A DNA stretch of 64,000 bases from Paramoeba atlantica (lineage: Eukaryota > Discosea), in assembly GCA_977017575.1 (NCBI GenBank), contig CDRNVI010000018.1:248001-312000 (forward strand). The letters are read 5' to 3'. The notes below the pieces were generated by a model. That model was not told the DNA's origin, searched no databases, and saw nothing but the letters and a program-made list of their open reading frames with translations. Both the position numbers and the translations under genes were made by a program. How positions within the stretch are numbered: position 1 is the first letter of the stretch; every line of letters starts with the position of its first letter. Shown piece after piece: positions 18,598 to 29,153 of this stretch.

Positions 18598-19378
18598 ATC
18601 TTTAACGATAAAGATACAGTTTCTGTACCTTGTTGAATTATTTTCCTTTTCTTTATATCTTTCGCGCGCTATGGTTGTTTCAACTCGATCTAACACAAAA
18701 CGGGACTCGAGCTTTGTCTATGTCTGCGAGCCGGGATCCCATGCGAGCGTGAACCGCGACAATTCACATCATACCGATGCCTTAAATGTACCGAAGCGGT
18801 GAGCGAACAGCGAAAACAGGAGCATCAGAAAACATGTGGAACCACATCCTTCCATCGAAGCGGCCCGGACCTCGTGATCTTTTGGGTGTCGGGTGAAATA
18901 TTTTATGATTTCACGGTAACAAATGAACTATCGAAATCAAACATCCACAAACGGGGAGCCCAACTGATGCAGGAAGCAGAAAAAAGGAAGCTGGACACTT
19001 ATGTAAACTCCGATCTAATTCCTCGGGAAAAATTTGTATGCCCTTATCAGTGCTTGCCGGAGGAGCCATGAACAAAAGCAGTGTCGCCCTTCTGAAGGCA
19101 TTAGCTGATGCAAACGGACGTGATCGTGAAACCGTAGTGCGAGATTTTGGAATGCATCTACAAGAATTAAACGGTGTCATTCTGAACGCTCAAATGGGCA
19201 AAGCGTTGTCGCAAGTTTAAAATTTAATATTTAGTTATTCAATAGCCAGCTTACAAAGACGCGTAAGCTTAGTTAGTTACTATCCCCCTGACAAGGGGGG
19301 TAGCGCCAATACGAAACGGAAGAAAACAGAATATGATGAGCATGAGTGTGAAGTCTGGTCGTGTAAAAAAAAAAAAAA
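18598..19378 (+). mobile_element. C-del: SL-led deletion derivative of family C
   Basis: Full SL (18598-18635), leader, ATG at 18671 with 14 family-C-like codons (MVVSTRSNTKRDS), then a direct jump to the REL endonuclease end of the ORF: CLCLRAGIPCERE and RSGPDLVIFW...IFYDFTVTN. The junction is out of frame and another frameshift follows near 19050. The 3'UTR runs to poly(A) at 19365-19378. It is non-autonomous and retains both termini, as expected of a trans-mobilised derivative. Confidence 0.8.
18714..19217 (+). pseudogene. Family C REL-endonuclease remnant
   Basis: Two frames (about 18714-19071, then from about 19038) together match the last ~170 residues of the C ORFs, including the HRSGPDL and FYDFTV motifs and LQELNG near the end. 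It has no start of its own. Confidence 0.8.
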
Positions 19379-19534
19379 CTTTAACGATAAAGATACAGTT
19401 TCTGTACCTTGTTGAATTATTTCCCTTTTCTTCCATACACCATCTCCTCTACAATGGGAGGGCACCCCCCTCAATCACACTCTCTCTTGTCCGCACCCCC
19501 CCTCCGTCTCTCGTCCCATCACCCCCCTGCATCC

Positions 19535-19923
19535 AAAAAAAAAAATCCAAATCACTCCGGATTGCTCCGGATGGTCACTGGCAAGCCAGACCCTTCACAG
19601 ACAGATTTGGAGGTTCCGAGGCCGACGTCCTCTACCAGTTTCCGCTTGTCCAAGGCGGCACGAACGTGCTGTTGCCAACACGCTGCGTCGACGAACTGTA
19701 CGTCAACACGGCTTACCCATCAGAGGTGTAAGCCGGGTGAGGGAGCTGGTTCCCTGAGGGGAGGGTTCGGGACGGTCCTCCGAGTACTGGGCCTAGTCGG
19801 TTCTCAGCCCAGCCTCTTAGAGTGAGGCCGCCAGGAATATTGCGATGAGCGGGTTTGAACTCGCCATCTGAGCACCATGTGCTTCAAACTTTGAATTCTT
19901 GCCACTCCGCCACCTCCGCCTAA
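19535..19923 (-). mobile_element. tRNA-derived SINE (389 bp) with oligo(T) tail, 11-bp TSD
   Basis: On the minus strand the head reads GGCGGAGGTGGCGGAGTGGC (box A-like TGGCGGAGTGG) and about 40 nt later GAGTTCAAACCCGC (box B-like). The other end is an oligo(T) tail of 11. CCCCTGCATCC flanks it at 19524-19534 and 19924-19934. Removing it restores the D-like leader. The head cannot fold as a normal anticodon arm, so it is not a tRNA gene. Confidence 0.7.
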
Positions 19924-19975
19924 CCCCTGCATCCGTATTCCCCCACTTCGTCCTTCCCTCTCAGCGACGAATGTC

Positions 19976-22900
19976 ATGTCCGAAGCCATATTCAATTCTG
20001 AAAAAGCATCGGAACACCATGACATTGCACCGACCCCCCTAGCGCTCGATACGCCATCTGATTCCTCGACTTCCGAGAGTTCAACAAACGGCAGCACGGA
20101 AATTGCGAATGGAAAGGATGATAGCAATGATACGGGGCAGACGGAAAGCCCAGGGCGTGAAAGAGGGGAGGTGTCTTTCTTTGAGTGCGAGGATACGGCC
20201 GGGAACATGAGCGAGGATATGACAGAGAACATGGGCGGAGACGCACAAAACGCTCATCGTATTGCGGAACGCAGCGCCGTTCTGTTCGTAGGCAGCGGCG
20301 TCGAACAAGCACGGGACAGAGCTCTAAATCTCATGCAAAACACGAAGCTCATATCCCAGTTCCCTTTGCCCCCTGAAGAGATATGGCTAAAGTCGAACAT
20401 GGTGAAAAAGGGAACTGCATGTACGGTAGCGTGGACTTGGGACCGACAAGTAACGCTCAACGTGTCTCTTGGGAAGGTAACTAAAACTTATAAGCGCGGA
20501 GGGAAAGGGAAGCTGAACATAACCTACAATGGCTTACACGGACACAAAACAGGAGAGGAGTTCAGCGGATCCCTGCCACCGCAAGAAAACGTTCGCGTGT
20601 ACCAAGTTTTGTGGCATTGCGCACCACCTCCTATCGACTATGCTTCACCAGAAAATGCAACTCAAGAGTGTATTTCAATGGGAGAAGCCACACGTGCACC
20701 GGAAGAGGACGTCGATCACCTACCGATACCAACCGCCCGAAACTTCTCACCAGACTTCATTCCATGCGTGCTCGCCACCTATCGTGACATAATTAGTACA
20801 TATGGGAAAAGCGATTATCCTGTGAGGAACAAGATTTGGAATCAAATGATGTCTGCGATGAAATTGTCCCTTGCAACTGTAAGACTTGCGAATGGGAGAC
20901 GACGAAGGAGAACGCCCATAAATTCACAAAAAGCCGAAGGAGAGGACAGAACGGATGCAGACCTTGATAGCTCGATGGGCGACAGACGAGCGATCAAAAA
21001 GGCGATACGGCTAGTCCTGGAAGGGTGTACTTCCAAAGCGACTAAGGTGCTTGATCAACCCTTTCGACGACTAGAGCTTTCTGACGAACAAGTGTTGGAA
21101 AAGTTGCAGGCACTGCACCCGAAAAACGAATATAAAATTCATCTTCCGGAAGCAGCCCCAATAATCGCTGGTATCTCGGTGGAGGAGCTGAGGGCAGCTG
21201 GGCGACGGCTCAGCAAAGGCGTGAGCCCAGGTCCCACGAGAACGACGGATAGCGTTCTTCGACTTCTTCTCGACGATGAAGTGTGTTGCTTGAACCTTTG
21301 CCACATGATCGCCGACTTAATAAACGGTTTTGTATCTCGTGAAGTACTACAACGCCTAAACAGGGCCCGACTAATTGCCATACCAAAAGCGGACGGGGGA
21401 GTTCGTCCAGTTGCGATGGGCGAAGTGTTTGGAAAGCTAGCCGGCATAGTCTTGTTCCAAAGGTACGAAAACGCGCTTGAGCCGCTATTCGCCCCTATGC
21501 AACAAGGTATTATGGCAAAGGCAGGTTGCGAAAAAATTGTCCACACGCTGCATGAACGATACTGCGAAGGTCAGTCGATCCTCTCGGTTGATCTAAAAAA
21601 TGCTTTCAACTCACCGTCACGGGCCGACATCGCGAAACATGTATTTGGACTCTCAACTCTTCAGCCCTTTCAACGTTTCTTCCTAGCCGAATATGCTGAA
21701 GCCTCTGAATTGCTGTTTTATGGAAGTGAGGGCACGCTCGCAGGAAAAGTTCTTAGCGAAGCCGGAGTACGACAAGGTTCGCCACTTTCGACGCTGTATT
21801 TTTGTGCATATCTCCAACCGATCCTCGAAACCCTGGCAGCTGAACATCCAGAGATCGAAATCCATGCATACATAGACGACATCAATCTCACGTCACATAC
21901 GCCTTCCGAGATAGCAAAAGCGTTTGAACGCCTGAAAGCATTACTGGCAGAGAGCAGCATTGAGCTCTCCGCTCAGAAATGTGTATGGTTCGGCGGACTG
22001 CAAGGTACAGAGATGCCAACGAGCTTGAAGGAAGTCGGGGTCCGGAATGAAGAAGATGCTACCAAAATTCTTGGAGCGTTTATAGGGAAGGAGGAAACGA
22101 TAAGTGAGAAGTTACTACAGCGAGTCGACAAACACAAGGACATATTCAGACGACTGAAATCGATGGGCATGAGCAACGCATCGCTTATAATCCTGTCGAA
22201 GTGTGTCAATGTACGACAGCAATTTCACATGAGAGTGCACAGCCCAGCGGCCACCGAAAAATGCGCACAGCTCTTCGACAATCAAGTGGAAGAAGTCCTA
22301 GAAACCTGGTTGGGTAAATTGCAAAAACAACAGATGGACATCGCACGTCTACCAATTAAGAAGGGAGGGTTGGATCTCACGTCATGCTACCACACGCGAG
22401 AAGCAGCATACAATGCGTCCAGACACGCGGCTCTGAAGCAAAGAAAATCCTTTTCAGCTCGAGCCACGTCAACGGAAGCCAGGTGCACCGACAGCGTAAA
22501 TTCAGTTCAGAAAAATACGTCACCCCCCCCTACAGACGAACTCGCCACAGCTGCGAAACTCCACGAACATGCCTGGAACAAACTCTTTAACGATCCAGAA
22601 ATAGCACCAATCCTGAGGGCCACTACCACCAAAGGGAGTTACGACTGGCTTATGTCACATACGAGATATATTCCACCCCACGTTTTTGAATTAGCCATAA
22701 TGCCGAGATTGGGGATAGAACATCCGCGCCTGCCGAAAAGCTTGCTATGCCCAGGATGCCGTTCCATACTCGACAACAGATCAGCTCTCACTCACATCAG
22801 TGGATGTGCGCAATGCTCTGGTATCAATGCCTCCGTGAAGCACAACATGCTGGTGAAATTCTTGCACGACCTTTGCATGCGCGCAGGGATACCATGTGAG

Positions 22901-23371
22901 AGTGAACCTCGAGCATTCAGTAACTGGACGTGCACTACGTGTAGAAATGTGGTAAGCCGAGAAAGCCAACCTACGCACAGCAAAATATGTACAGGACGGC
23001 ACCTTCATCGATCTGGGCCAGACCTTGTGATATACTGGGACACAGGAGCTATATTTTATGATCTTACCGTCGTGCACGAGATGACACCTTCCCACATAAA
23101 TAAGAAAAGCTCTCAATTGATCCGTGACGTCATTCATCGCAAAATGGAAACTTACGTCGCAACGGGAATGATCGCCCAAGAATCGTTCCAATGCATTCCG
23201 ATTCTGTCCTCCGGATCACTACACGCGAACACACGCAATCTGATCAGAGCCTTGGCAGACGCTTGTCTTCTGAACGCCCGCGAGACGGAACTCTCGTTCA
23301 AGCTACTGTTGCAAAACTTCAACGGCCTCGTGGTATACTCCCAACTTCGGGAGCACCTCGAAGACAAGTAA
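19976..23371 (+). CDS. Family C polyprotein, copy 1 (N-terminally truncated but open)
   Basis: 1131 residues from MSEAIFNSEK. This is the first ATG in frame, but homologous sequence in copy 2 extends upstream, so the native start is missing. Barrel-like domain about 145-215 (ACTVAWTWD...GSLPPQENVRVYQVLW). RT: GVRPVAMGE, SVDLKNAFNSP (about 535), GVRQGSPLST (about 597), IHAYIDDINL (about 628). CPGC finger about 925 and RSGPDLVIYW...FYDLTVVH about 1011. Near identical to copy 2; differences include R for G in SPGPT(G/R)T and D for G in GGL(G/D)LTSC. Confidence 0.88.
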   Translation: MSEAIFNSEKASEHHDIAPTPLALDTPSDSSTSESSTNGSTEIANGKDDSNDTGQTESPGRERGEVSFFECEDTAGNMSEDMTENMGGDAQNAHRIAERSAVLFVGSGVEQARDRALNLMQNTKLISQFPLPPEEIWLKSNMVKKGTACTVAWTWDRQVTLNVSLGKVTKTYKRGGKGKLNITYNGLHGHKTGEEFSGSLPPQENVRVYQVLWHCAPPPIDYASPENATQECISMGEATRAPEEDVDHLPIPTARNFSPDFIPCVLATYRDIISTYGKSDYPVRNKIWNQMMSAMKLSLATVRLANGRRRRRTPINSQKAEGEDRTDADLDSSMGDRRAIKKAIRLVLEGCTSKATKVLDQPFRRLELSDEQVLEKLQALHPKNEYKIHLPEAAPIIAGISVEELRAAGRRLSKGVSPGPTRTTDSVLRLLLDDEVCCLNLCHMIADLINGFVSREVLQRLNRARLIAIPKADGGVRPVAMGEVFGKLAGIVLFQRYENALEPLFAPMQQGIMAKAGCEKIVHTLHERYCEGQSILSVDLKNAFNSPSRADIAKHVFGLSTLQPFQRFFLAEYAEASELLFYGSEGTLAGKVLSEAGVRQGSPLSTLYFCAYLQPILETLAAEHPEIEIHAYIDDINLTSHTPSEIAKAFERLKALLAESSIELSAQKCVWFGGLQGTEMPTSLKEVGVRNEEDATKILGAFIGKEETISEKLLQRVDKHKDIFRRLKSMGMSNASLIILSKCVNVRQQFHMRVHSPAATEKCAQLFDNQVEEVLETWLGKLQKQQMDIARLPIKKGGLDLTSCYHTREAAYNASRHAALKQRKSFSARATSTEARCTDSVNSVQKNTSPPPTDELATAAKLHEHAWNKLFNDPEIAPILRATTTKGSYDWLMSHTRYIPPHVFELAIMPRLGIEHPRLPKSLLCPGCRSILDNRSALTHISGCAQCSGINASVKHNMLVKFLHDLCMRAGIPCESEPRAFSNWTCTTCRNVVSRESQPTHSKICTGRHLHRSGPDLVIYWDTGAIFYDLTVVHEMTPSHINKKSSQLIRDVIHRKMETYVATGMIAQESFQCIPILSSGSLHANTRNLIRALADACLLNARETELSFKLLLQNFNGLVVYSQLREHLEDK

Positions 23372-23669
23372 TAGATTTTAGAAATATTCTATAATGGTGA
23401 AATAGCTGAGAGATAATATCCGTTGACATCTAAATATTATATATTTTCTATTTTATACGGAGATAGTTTCTCTTCGAAAATTGAGAGAAGGGGGGAAGGA
23501 GCACATTTCTCATTTTCCTACGTGGCTTCCTGCTGTAGGGAGCTTATAGGATTTCACAGGAGGCTCTTATGGATGCTCTCAAAAAAAAAAAAACGATAAA
23601 GATACAGTTTCTGTACCTTGTTGAATTATTTTCCTTATTTCACTTTTCTCCAGGTACGCGGTTCCTTCT

Positions 23670-26600
23670 ATGACCAGCCAGAAAAACCTGGGTCTCGCGT
23701 TGTCACACGACGAACGTTTCGATGAAGAAGCGCTACCCATGGAAGATGACTCCTTTGCCCAGGAAGAGAAATCTCATAACGCTGGAGACTGGGACCAATT
23801 CGCGGGGAACGCGCACTTGATTTCTGGCAGAAGCACGTATAATGAACTCCTTTACACCACCCCTATTCCCGTGAATGTGCCCGAATACTGGACAAGACGA
23901 GCTATCATGATAGACGGAGAGAAACCCACGCCAGACACGGGGAAGGAAACAGACAATGAGGAGACAAATCACTCCCTCGTCATACGAACAAACATGACAC
24001 AGCCTCAAGCGAATCCTGACACCAACGCTTCACCTGCAACCAAGACTCCGAAACGCAAAACACCGAATTCCACTCCACAATACACCATACAACGTGAATG
24101 CCCAGCGGCAGGTTGCACCTGGAAGACTCCCCCACACGGAGGGCAATGGCAAGCGTTCTACAATCATGTAGCTCACCGACATGGTAAAAACATTTCGACT
24201 GATTGGTGGGAAAAGGAAGGTAGATTCCTTTGCAAGGATTGCATCCGACATTACGACAAAAGCAAACAGATCTCTCACCTTAAGCACTGTAAAGGACGAA
24301 ACCAACCCGTTCGATCACTAACGCCGCCCATACTGACGTCTTTTTCGGAGAAAATAAATGAAGAGCATCCAGCTGATCCACTTCCACTTCTTAGCTCAGT
24401 TTGTTCACTTCTTTAAGCACCTGTAAGGACGTCCCCCATTGCTGCAGATTCTTGTGGGCCAGAATTTTGAGTGAAGCATTAACATCCGCTGTCAAAGAAA
24501 ACACAGTGCAGGCCTGGACCCTCCTCGCGATGCTTCCGAAGTGCGTTCTCCCGGCCCCTTACCGTGGCGGTCGTAAAGGGCACACATCGTACTCCACATA
24601 CGTGGAAAAACGCATGGAGCTCTGGCTCGGTGGAGACTACCTTCTCCTCTGGGACCAAGCCCTGAAGGATGGCGAGAGAAAACGCTCGAAGTCCAGGAAC
24701 CCAGAAAGTGACGAAGATAGAGCGGCAATAAGAGCAGAGCTCTTGGTGCGCCAGGGGGAATTCTCTAGAGGAATGGCCGCCCTATCTGCAGCTCCCATGG
24801 CCCCGGACAACGAGGAGACCCTTGCCAAGCTGTTGGAAAAACACCCAGAGCCCCACGAAAATCCCCTCGAGGAAGATCTACCGCCGATTAAGGGTGCCCC
24901 TCTACAGTTGCAAGAAGCAGAGGTCAGGAATGCGGTTCAAAGCTTTCACAGGGGGTCTTCCGCCGGTACAATGGGCCTCCGTCCTGAGCATCTCCAGTCG
25001 GCTATTTTGGAACACGAGGACAAAAACGTAAGTCCTCTCTCAGCTCTCACACGCCTCGTGAACCACTTACTCGAGGGAAAGGCGCCGCCTGAAGTTCAGC
25101 AGTCCTATGCAGGAGCTAGACTTTGCGCTCTGGAGAAAGGCGAAGACGACGTACGGCCCATTGCGGCGGGCGAAACCCTAAGGCGCCTAGTAAGCAAGGC
25201 AGCATGCCTCGCCGTAAAGGAGAAGGCGGGAACGTTATTCCGTGGACGCCAATACGGTGTTGCCGCATCTGCGGGGTCCGAACGAGTGATTCATCTCTGT
25301 CGGAAAACTATGCTCAACAACATGGGGAGCGACAAGCTGGTTTTCTGCAAGGTTGATCTGCGAAACGCTTTTAACAACGTCAGCAGACCCGTCTTCGCTC
25401 TTCTCACGCGCCTACATTTTCCGGAACTTTCGCCCTGGGTAGAATGGTGCTACTCAAGTCCGAGTTGCCTCACGTATGGAAACAATTTCATCCCTTCAGC
25501 CGAAGGCGTGCAACAAGGTGATCCTTTAGGCCCACTTTTATTCTCTCTAGTGCTTTCTGAGGTGACGGAAGAGATAGCATCCCGATCAAACCTTGACTCG
25601 CAACTGTGGTACCTCGACGATGGGGTTCTTATGGGAGAGGCTGTGGAGGTCAGAAAGGCGGTGGACGTTTTTTCGGAAGTTGGCCCCCGGTGCGGACTTT
25701 TCTTGAATCCTGCGAAAAGTGAAATCATAACGCCACCTGCCTCGGCTCATCTCACAACGCTTTTTCCCGAGATCCCAAAGGCGAAAATCCGGCACGACGG
25801 GAACTTCGATATCCTTGGGAGCCCGATCGGGTCGGACGAGCACTGCGCGGAGTTCCTGATGCAGCACGCCATCGACCCAGCACGTGAGACCCTAGCCGCC
25901 ATAGGTTTAATAGGAGACCCCCAAGTGGCCAGTGCTCTAATCCGTCAATGCACGGGGTTCTGTCAGATGGTATACGCCCTCCGAACTACACCCCCACAGG
26001 CCCTTACCCATCTTTGCTTTTTACTAGACGACTCTGTCATGACGGCTGTAGAGTGGGCACTTTTTCCCCTGGACCCCCCCGCACGTGATCAAATACTGCG
26101 CAGGAAGCGCCACGGAGGCTTCGGTCTCAGATCGTCGACACTGCACGCAACGGCGGCATACGTTTCATCTGTCGCTCATGCCGCCGACATGGACGACTGG
26201 GACCCCTTGGAAGCTCAAGGATTTACTACCTCCGTGCAAGACGTAAACGATAAAGCAGGCGCAGCGCTTGTGGACCCATGCACAGGACGCACTCCCAAAC
26301 AAAACAATCCTCGCACAGATTCTGATCTGCGTCATAGCTTGTCCTCGCAAACAAAACGCCCTCGGCGGACGCAGAATAAAAAGGGATCAGAGAAGACGGC
26401 CGAACCGGAGATGATTATCCCTAGACAGCAACAGCTCAGCCAAGTCATTTCCCAGCAAGAATTTAACACTGCATACGAGAAGGCTGACCCCCGCACACGT
26501 GCAAGATGGATATCAGAGTCCGGAAAAGGTGCCGGGAGCTGGGCTTTCGTGACTCCGTCGCGGACCAAGGGATACGCTTTCACTCCCACAGAGTTCCGTA

Positions 26601-27271
26601 CCTTATCCCGCTGGTGGTTGGGCATGGATGTCTATCCAGAGGATCGACCTTGTCCAGCAAAAGGATGTGACTTACCACTCCTAAAAAATGGGGAACACGC
26701 TCTGATGTGTAAGAACGGGCACGGCCTCATCACCCGCCACAATGCGGTCTGCCAACAGTTCACCTCCTTCTGCAGCAAGGCCAATATGGCTCCGCAAAGG
26801 GAAAAAAGTCTCGGAAATCGGGGACCTGGAGGAGGTCTCACCAGACCAGGCGATGTTTTTCTTCCCAACTATGAACTGGGAAGTGGCATGGTTCTAGACT
26901 TCGCAGTCACCCACGCACAGCAATTGAAGTATTTGGACTCAGTCCGTAATGCTAGCTGGGTGGCTGCGGGGTCTTTTGCTGAACACTTCTCTGAAACGAA
27001 AGGGAAGCAGCGCCAGGAAGCGGAAGCAGCTCAGTTACTGTTCACAGCGATGATTGTTGAGTCCTTCGGCTCATGGAGCAGAAGTGCCTTGACGGTCCTG
27101 TGGAAGGTGGGAGCGTTACGTGCCAACGCGTCGAACGGTCTTTTAACAGACACTCAGGCACGAAACATCCTTTTGAAAGAGCTTAATGTCACGTTGATGC
27201 GTTCCCAGGCTCGGATGATGGTCTCCAGGATAGTTGTCAGTGACCCTAACGCCCCCCTTGAAGGCGCTTAG
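23670..27271 (+). pseudogene. B2 polyprotein: C2H2/CCHC fingers, RT (YLDD), REL endonuclease; one frameshift
   Basis: Starts MTSQKNLGLALSHDE. N-terminal C2H2 finger (CPAAGCTWKTPP...H...H, about residue 145) and CKDC...H...C. The frame breaks at about 24405-24413 by one missing base; B3 at 43926 is continuous across this point (LGSICALPMSTCKDVPH). RT: VRPIAAGETLRRL, CKVDLRNAFNN, GVQQGDPLGPLLFSL, LWYLDDGVLMGE. The C-terminal finger CPAKGCDLPLL...H...H and RPGDVFLPNYELGSGMVLDFAVTH give the REL core. It makes the element's nickase and RT. Apart from the frameshift it is complete. Confidence 0.88.
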
Positions 27272-27289
27272 GGGCATGGCGAAGACGCC

Positions 27290-27550
27290 ATGCGCAGGGC
27301 CACATACCTCTGGCCCGGATGCTGGTCGAGTCGACAGAGTCTATGCTCACGCCTAGTCCGTCAGGGCTAGGTACCCCAAGTGAGGTAGTACACGGGTAGT
27401 GAATCTCCTCCCCGTCGGCCAGCATCCTGTTTCGCGACCGTGTCGCTGTCGACACAGGCCCGCGCCTGCGCCCTCCCGTATAACAAGGGAAGGGTCCACA
27501 AGTCAGGCCGTGGAGAGGTCGAAAGACCCGGTCCGGAACGCGCGAATGGA
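27290..27550 (+). ncRNA. Structured 3'UTR of B2
   Basis: Same helices as at 18040-18310, with a GTGTCG-CTGT-CGACAC hairpin (27448) and a GGTC-GAAA-GACC hairpin (27520). Position and order are conserved while the sequence drifts. Confidence 0.65.
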
Positions 27551-27703
27551 TTGGGCATGGATTGCTTGTTTTAATTTTTACTGTTTCTTGTTTGTAGTAT
27601 ATACTTAGGGGAGATTGAATTGCTAGTTTTGGGCTGAGAAAAAAGAAAAAGAAAATATACTTCTGTGGAAATAAAAAGAATTGCTAATTTGATTGCTTGT
27701 TTT

Positions 27704-27894
27704 AAATTCATATACCCCCCTAATGGACCTACTATGTACTTGGTTCGTCTACTGGGTCAAAATATAGAGGCAATGCCGCGATTCATACTTCTCCCCCCCT
27801 TATTAATTGCAAAAAAAAAAAAATTATATGCAAAAAAAAATAAAAAAAAAAAGCTTTGAACGTGAGGCAAATGAACACAAACTCGGGTCATGGG
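27704..27894. other. Short non-coding gap with A-runs
   Basis: AT-rich sequence with A-runs at about 27810-27823 and 27831-27852. I see no gene; it could be the tail of a lost insertion. Confidence 0.5.
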
Positions 27895-27944
27895 CCTTGT
27901 TGTTTTTGTAAAAAAATGTTGTTTTATTTTACTACTTTCTACAC

Positions 27945-28920
27945 TTGATGGGCGTGTTTACGCGCGCCAAGGCGAAAGAAGCAGGTGTAGCACCTGTGAT
28001 TTTGCCTCTGCCGGAGACAAAGCGCAAGAAAAAACATCCTCTGCCGCTGCCCGCGACGCCATCTCCTGCGGCTGCGCCCCCAGCCGCGCCGCATTCTCCG
28101 CCCGCCGCGTCTCCCCCTCCCGCCGCGCTTCCGTCTCCTCCCCCCGTCACGCTGCCTTCGCCTCCCGCCGCGCTGCCTTTTCATCCCACCGAGCCGCCTT
28201 CTCCTAAGTCCTTTGATCGTTCTCTGCGCTCTCCTCCCACCGTGGAGCCGCCATTTCCTCACGATGGGTCACCTTCCCCTCCCCCCGCGGCACATCACGT
28301 TGTGCGATCGATCGGCACACCCTCGTCAGAAGAACCCTCGATCCGGACCCGAGATGCCCCATCCGGACCCCAGGTGCCCCCTCCGTCGCCGTTAGCACAG
28401 CTACCAACGCCCCTTCATCCGCCACAGAACCCAAAGAAGAAAGTTTTCATCTTCCCGTAATACAGCCCACCCTCGTCACCGCATCCTCCAGCGCCGCAGT
28501 CAATGCCAGTATCACCGAGTAAATCTCGCACGCGACGAGTCAAGATCATTGGACCCTCATGTGACATTTCAGCGACGGACTTCCACCGAATGCGCAAAGT
28601 GCAAGACGATCGTAGCAAACAAAGATCACCCCCCAAAGCACCAGTACTAAAACAGCATCTGCCGATTCCGAACAGTAAGACACGCAAGGATATAAATGAG
28701 CCAGAAGCGTGGAGCAGTAGATTAAGGAAAACGTGTGTCACGGCGGCGAATGCCATCTCAACAGCGACGAATGTCATGTCCGAAGCCATATTCAATTCTG
28801 AAAAAGCATCGGAACACCATGACATTGCACCGACCCCCCTAGCGTTCGATACGCCATCTGATTCCTCGACTTCCGAGAGTTCAACAAACGGCAGCACGGA
28901 AATTGCGAATGGAAAGGATG
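27945..28920 (+). pseudogene. Family C ORF, N-terminal region of copy 2 (one in-frame stop)
   Basis: MGVFTRAKAKEAGVAPVILP, then RKKK and a long proline-rich stretch ending KKKVFIFP with a TAA at 28458-28460. The same frame continues (RTRRVKIIGPSCD...) to the insertion at 28921. The MGVxTRxKAKExGVAP start is shared with 34585 and with the antisense scrap ending at 29426. The antisense C'' copy has no stop at the equivalent place, so the TAA is a point mutation. Confidence 0.82.
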
Positions 28921-29153
28921 GCTCCACGGGCACTTCCGTGAGTTTTTGAGACACTTCGATGATTTCTCACCGAAGTGCCTACGTGTCACAGGGTGACTCA
29001 TCGAAACGTCAATCTTCTCATCGGAGGTGATTTTAATTGCTTTGGAAAGAAAAAAATCGAGAACATGAAAATAAGAAAGCGGCGACACTGAGAATCTGTG
29101 TCTGCCACTTCCGCAGGTTTGTGTATTTGTTTTCCTATACTACGACACCTAGT

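Larger units (their letters stand above)
19379..23592 (+). mobile_element. D/C chimera: SL + C-rich D leader + family C ORF + poly(A)
   Basis: SL at 19380-19414 directly follows the C-del poly(A). The leader (19415-19961) matches the D unit at 46749-47412. At about 19962 it switches to family C in the sequence CAGCGACGA. The C part then continues to a poly(A) at 23580-23592, itself abutting the next SL. The C N-terminal region upstream of the switch is missing. A SINE-like insert sits at 19535-19923. Confidence 0.8.
23592..27703 (+). mobile_element. Element B2: SL-led full-length REL LINE
   Basis: SL (23592-23623) begins inside the C copy 1 poly(A), followed by a leader, the ORF 23670-27271 and the structured 3'UTR. 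It ends near AATTGCTAATTTGATTGC at about 27680-27700, where B1 becomes poly(A). Confidence 0.82.

Noticed and set aside
19850-19921. Functional antisense tRNA gene
   Set aside because: Box A and B are plausible, but the anticodon arm and acceptor ends do not fold. It sits at the head of a TSD-flanked SINE-like unit.
27945-28460. Stand-alone proline-rich protein gene
   Set aside because: It is the family C N-terminus ended by a single in-frame TAA; the same frame continues with conserved C sequence.
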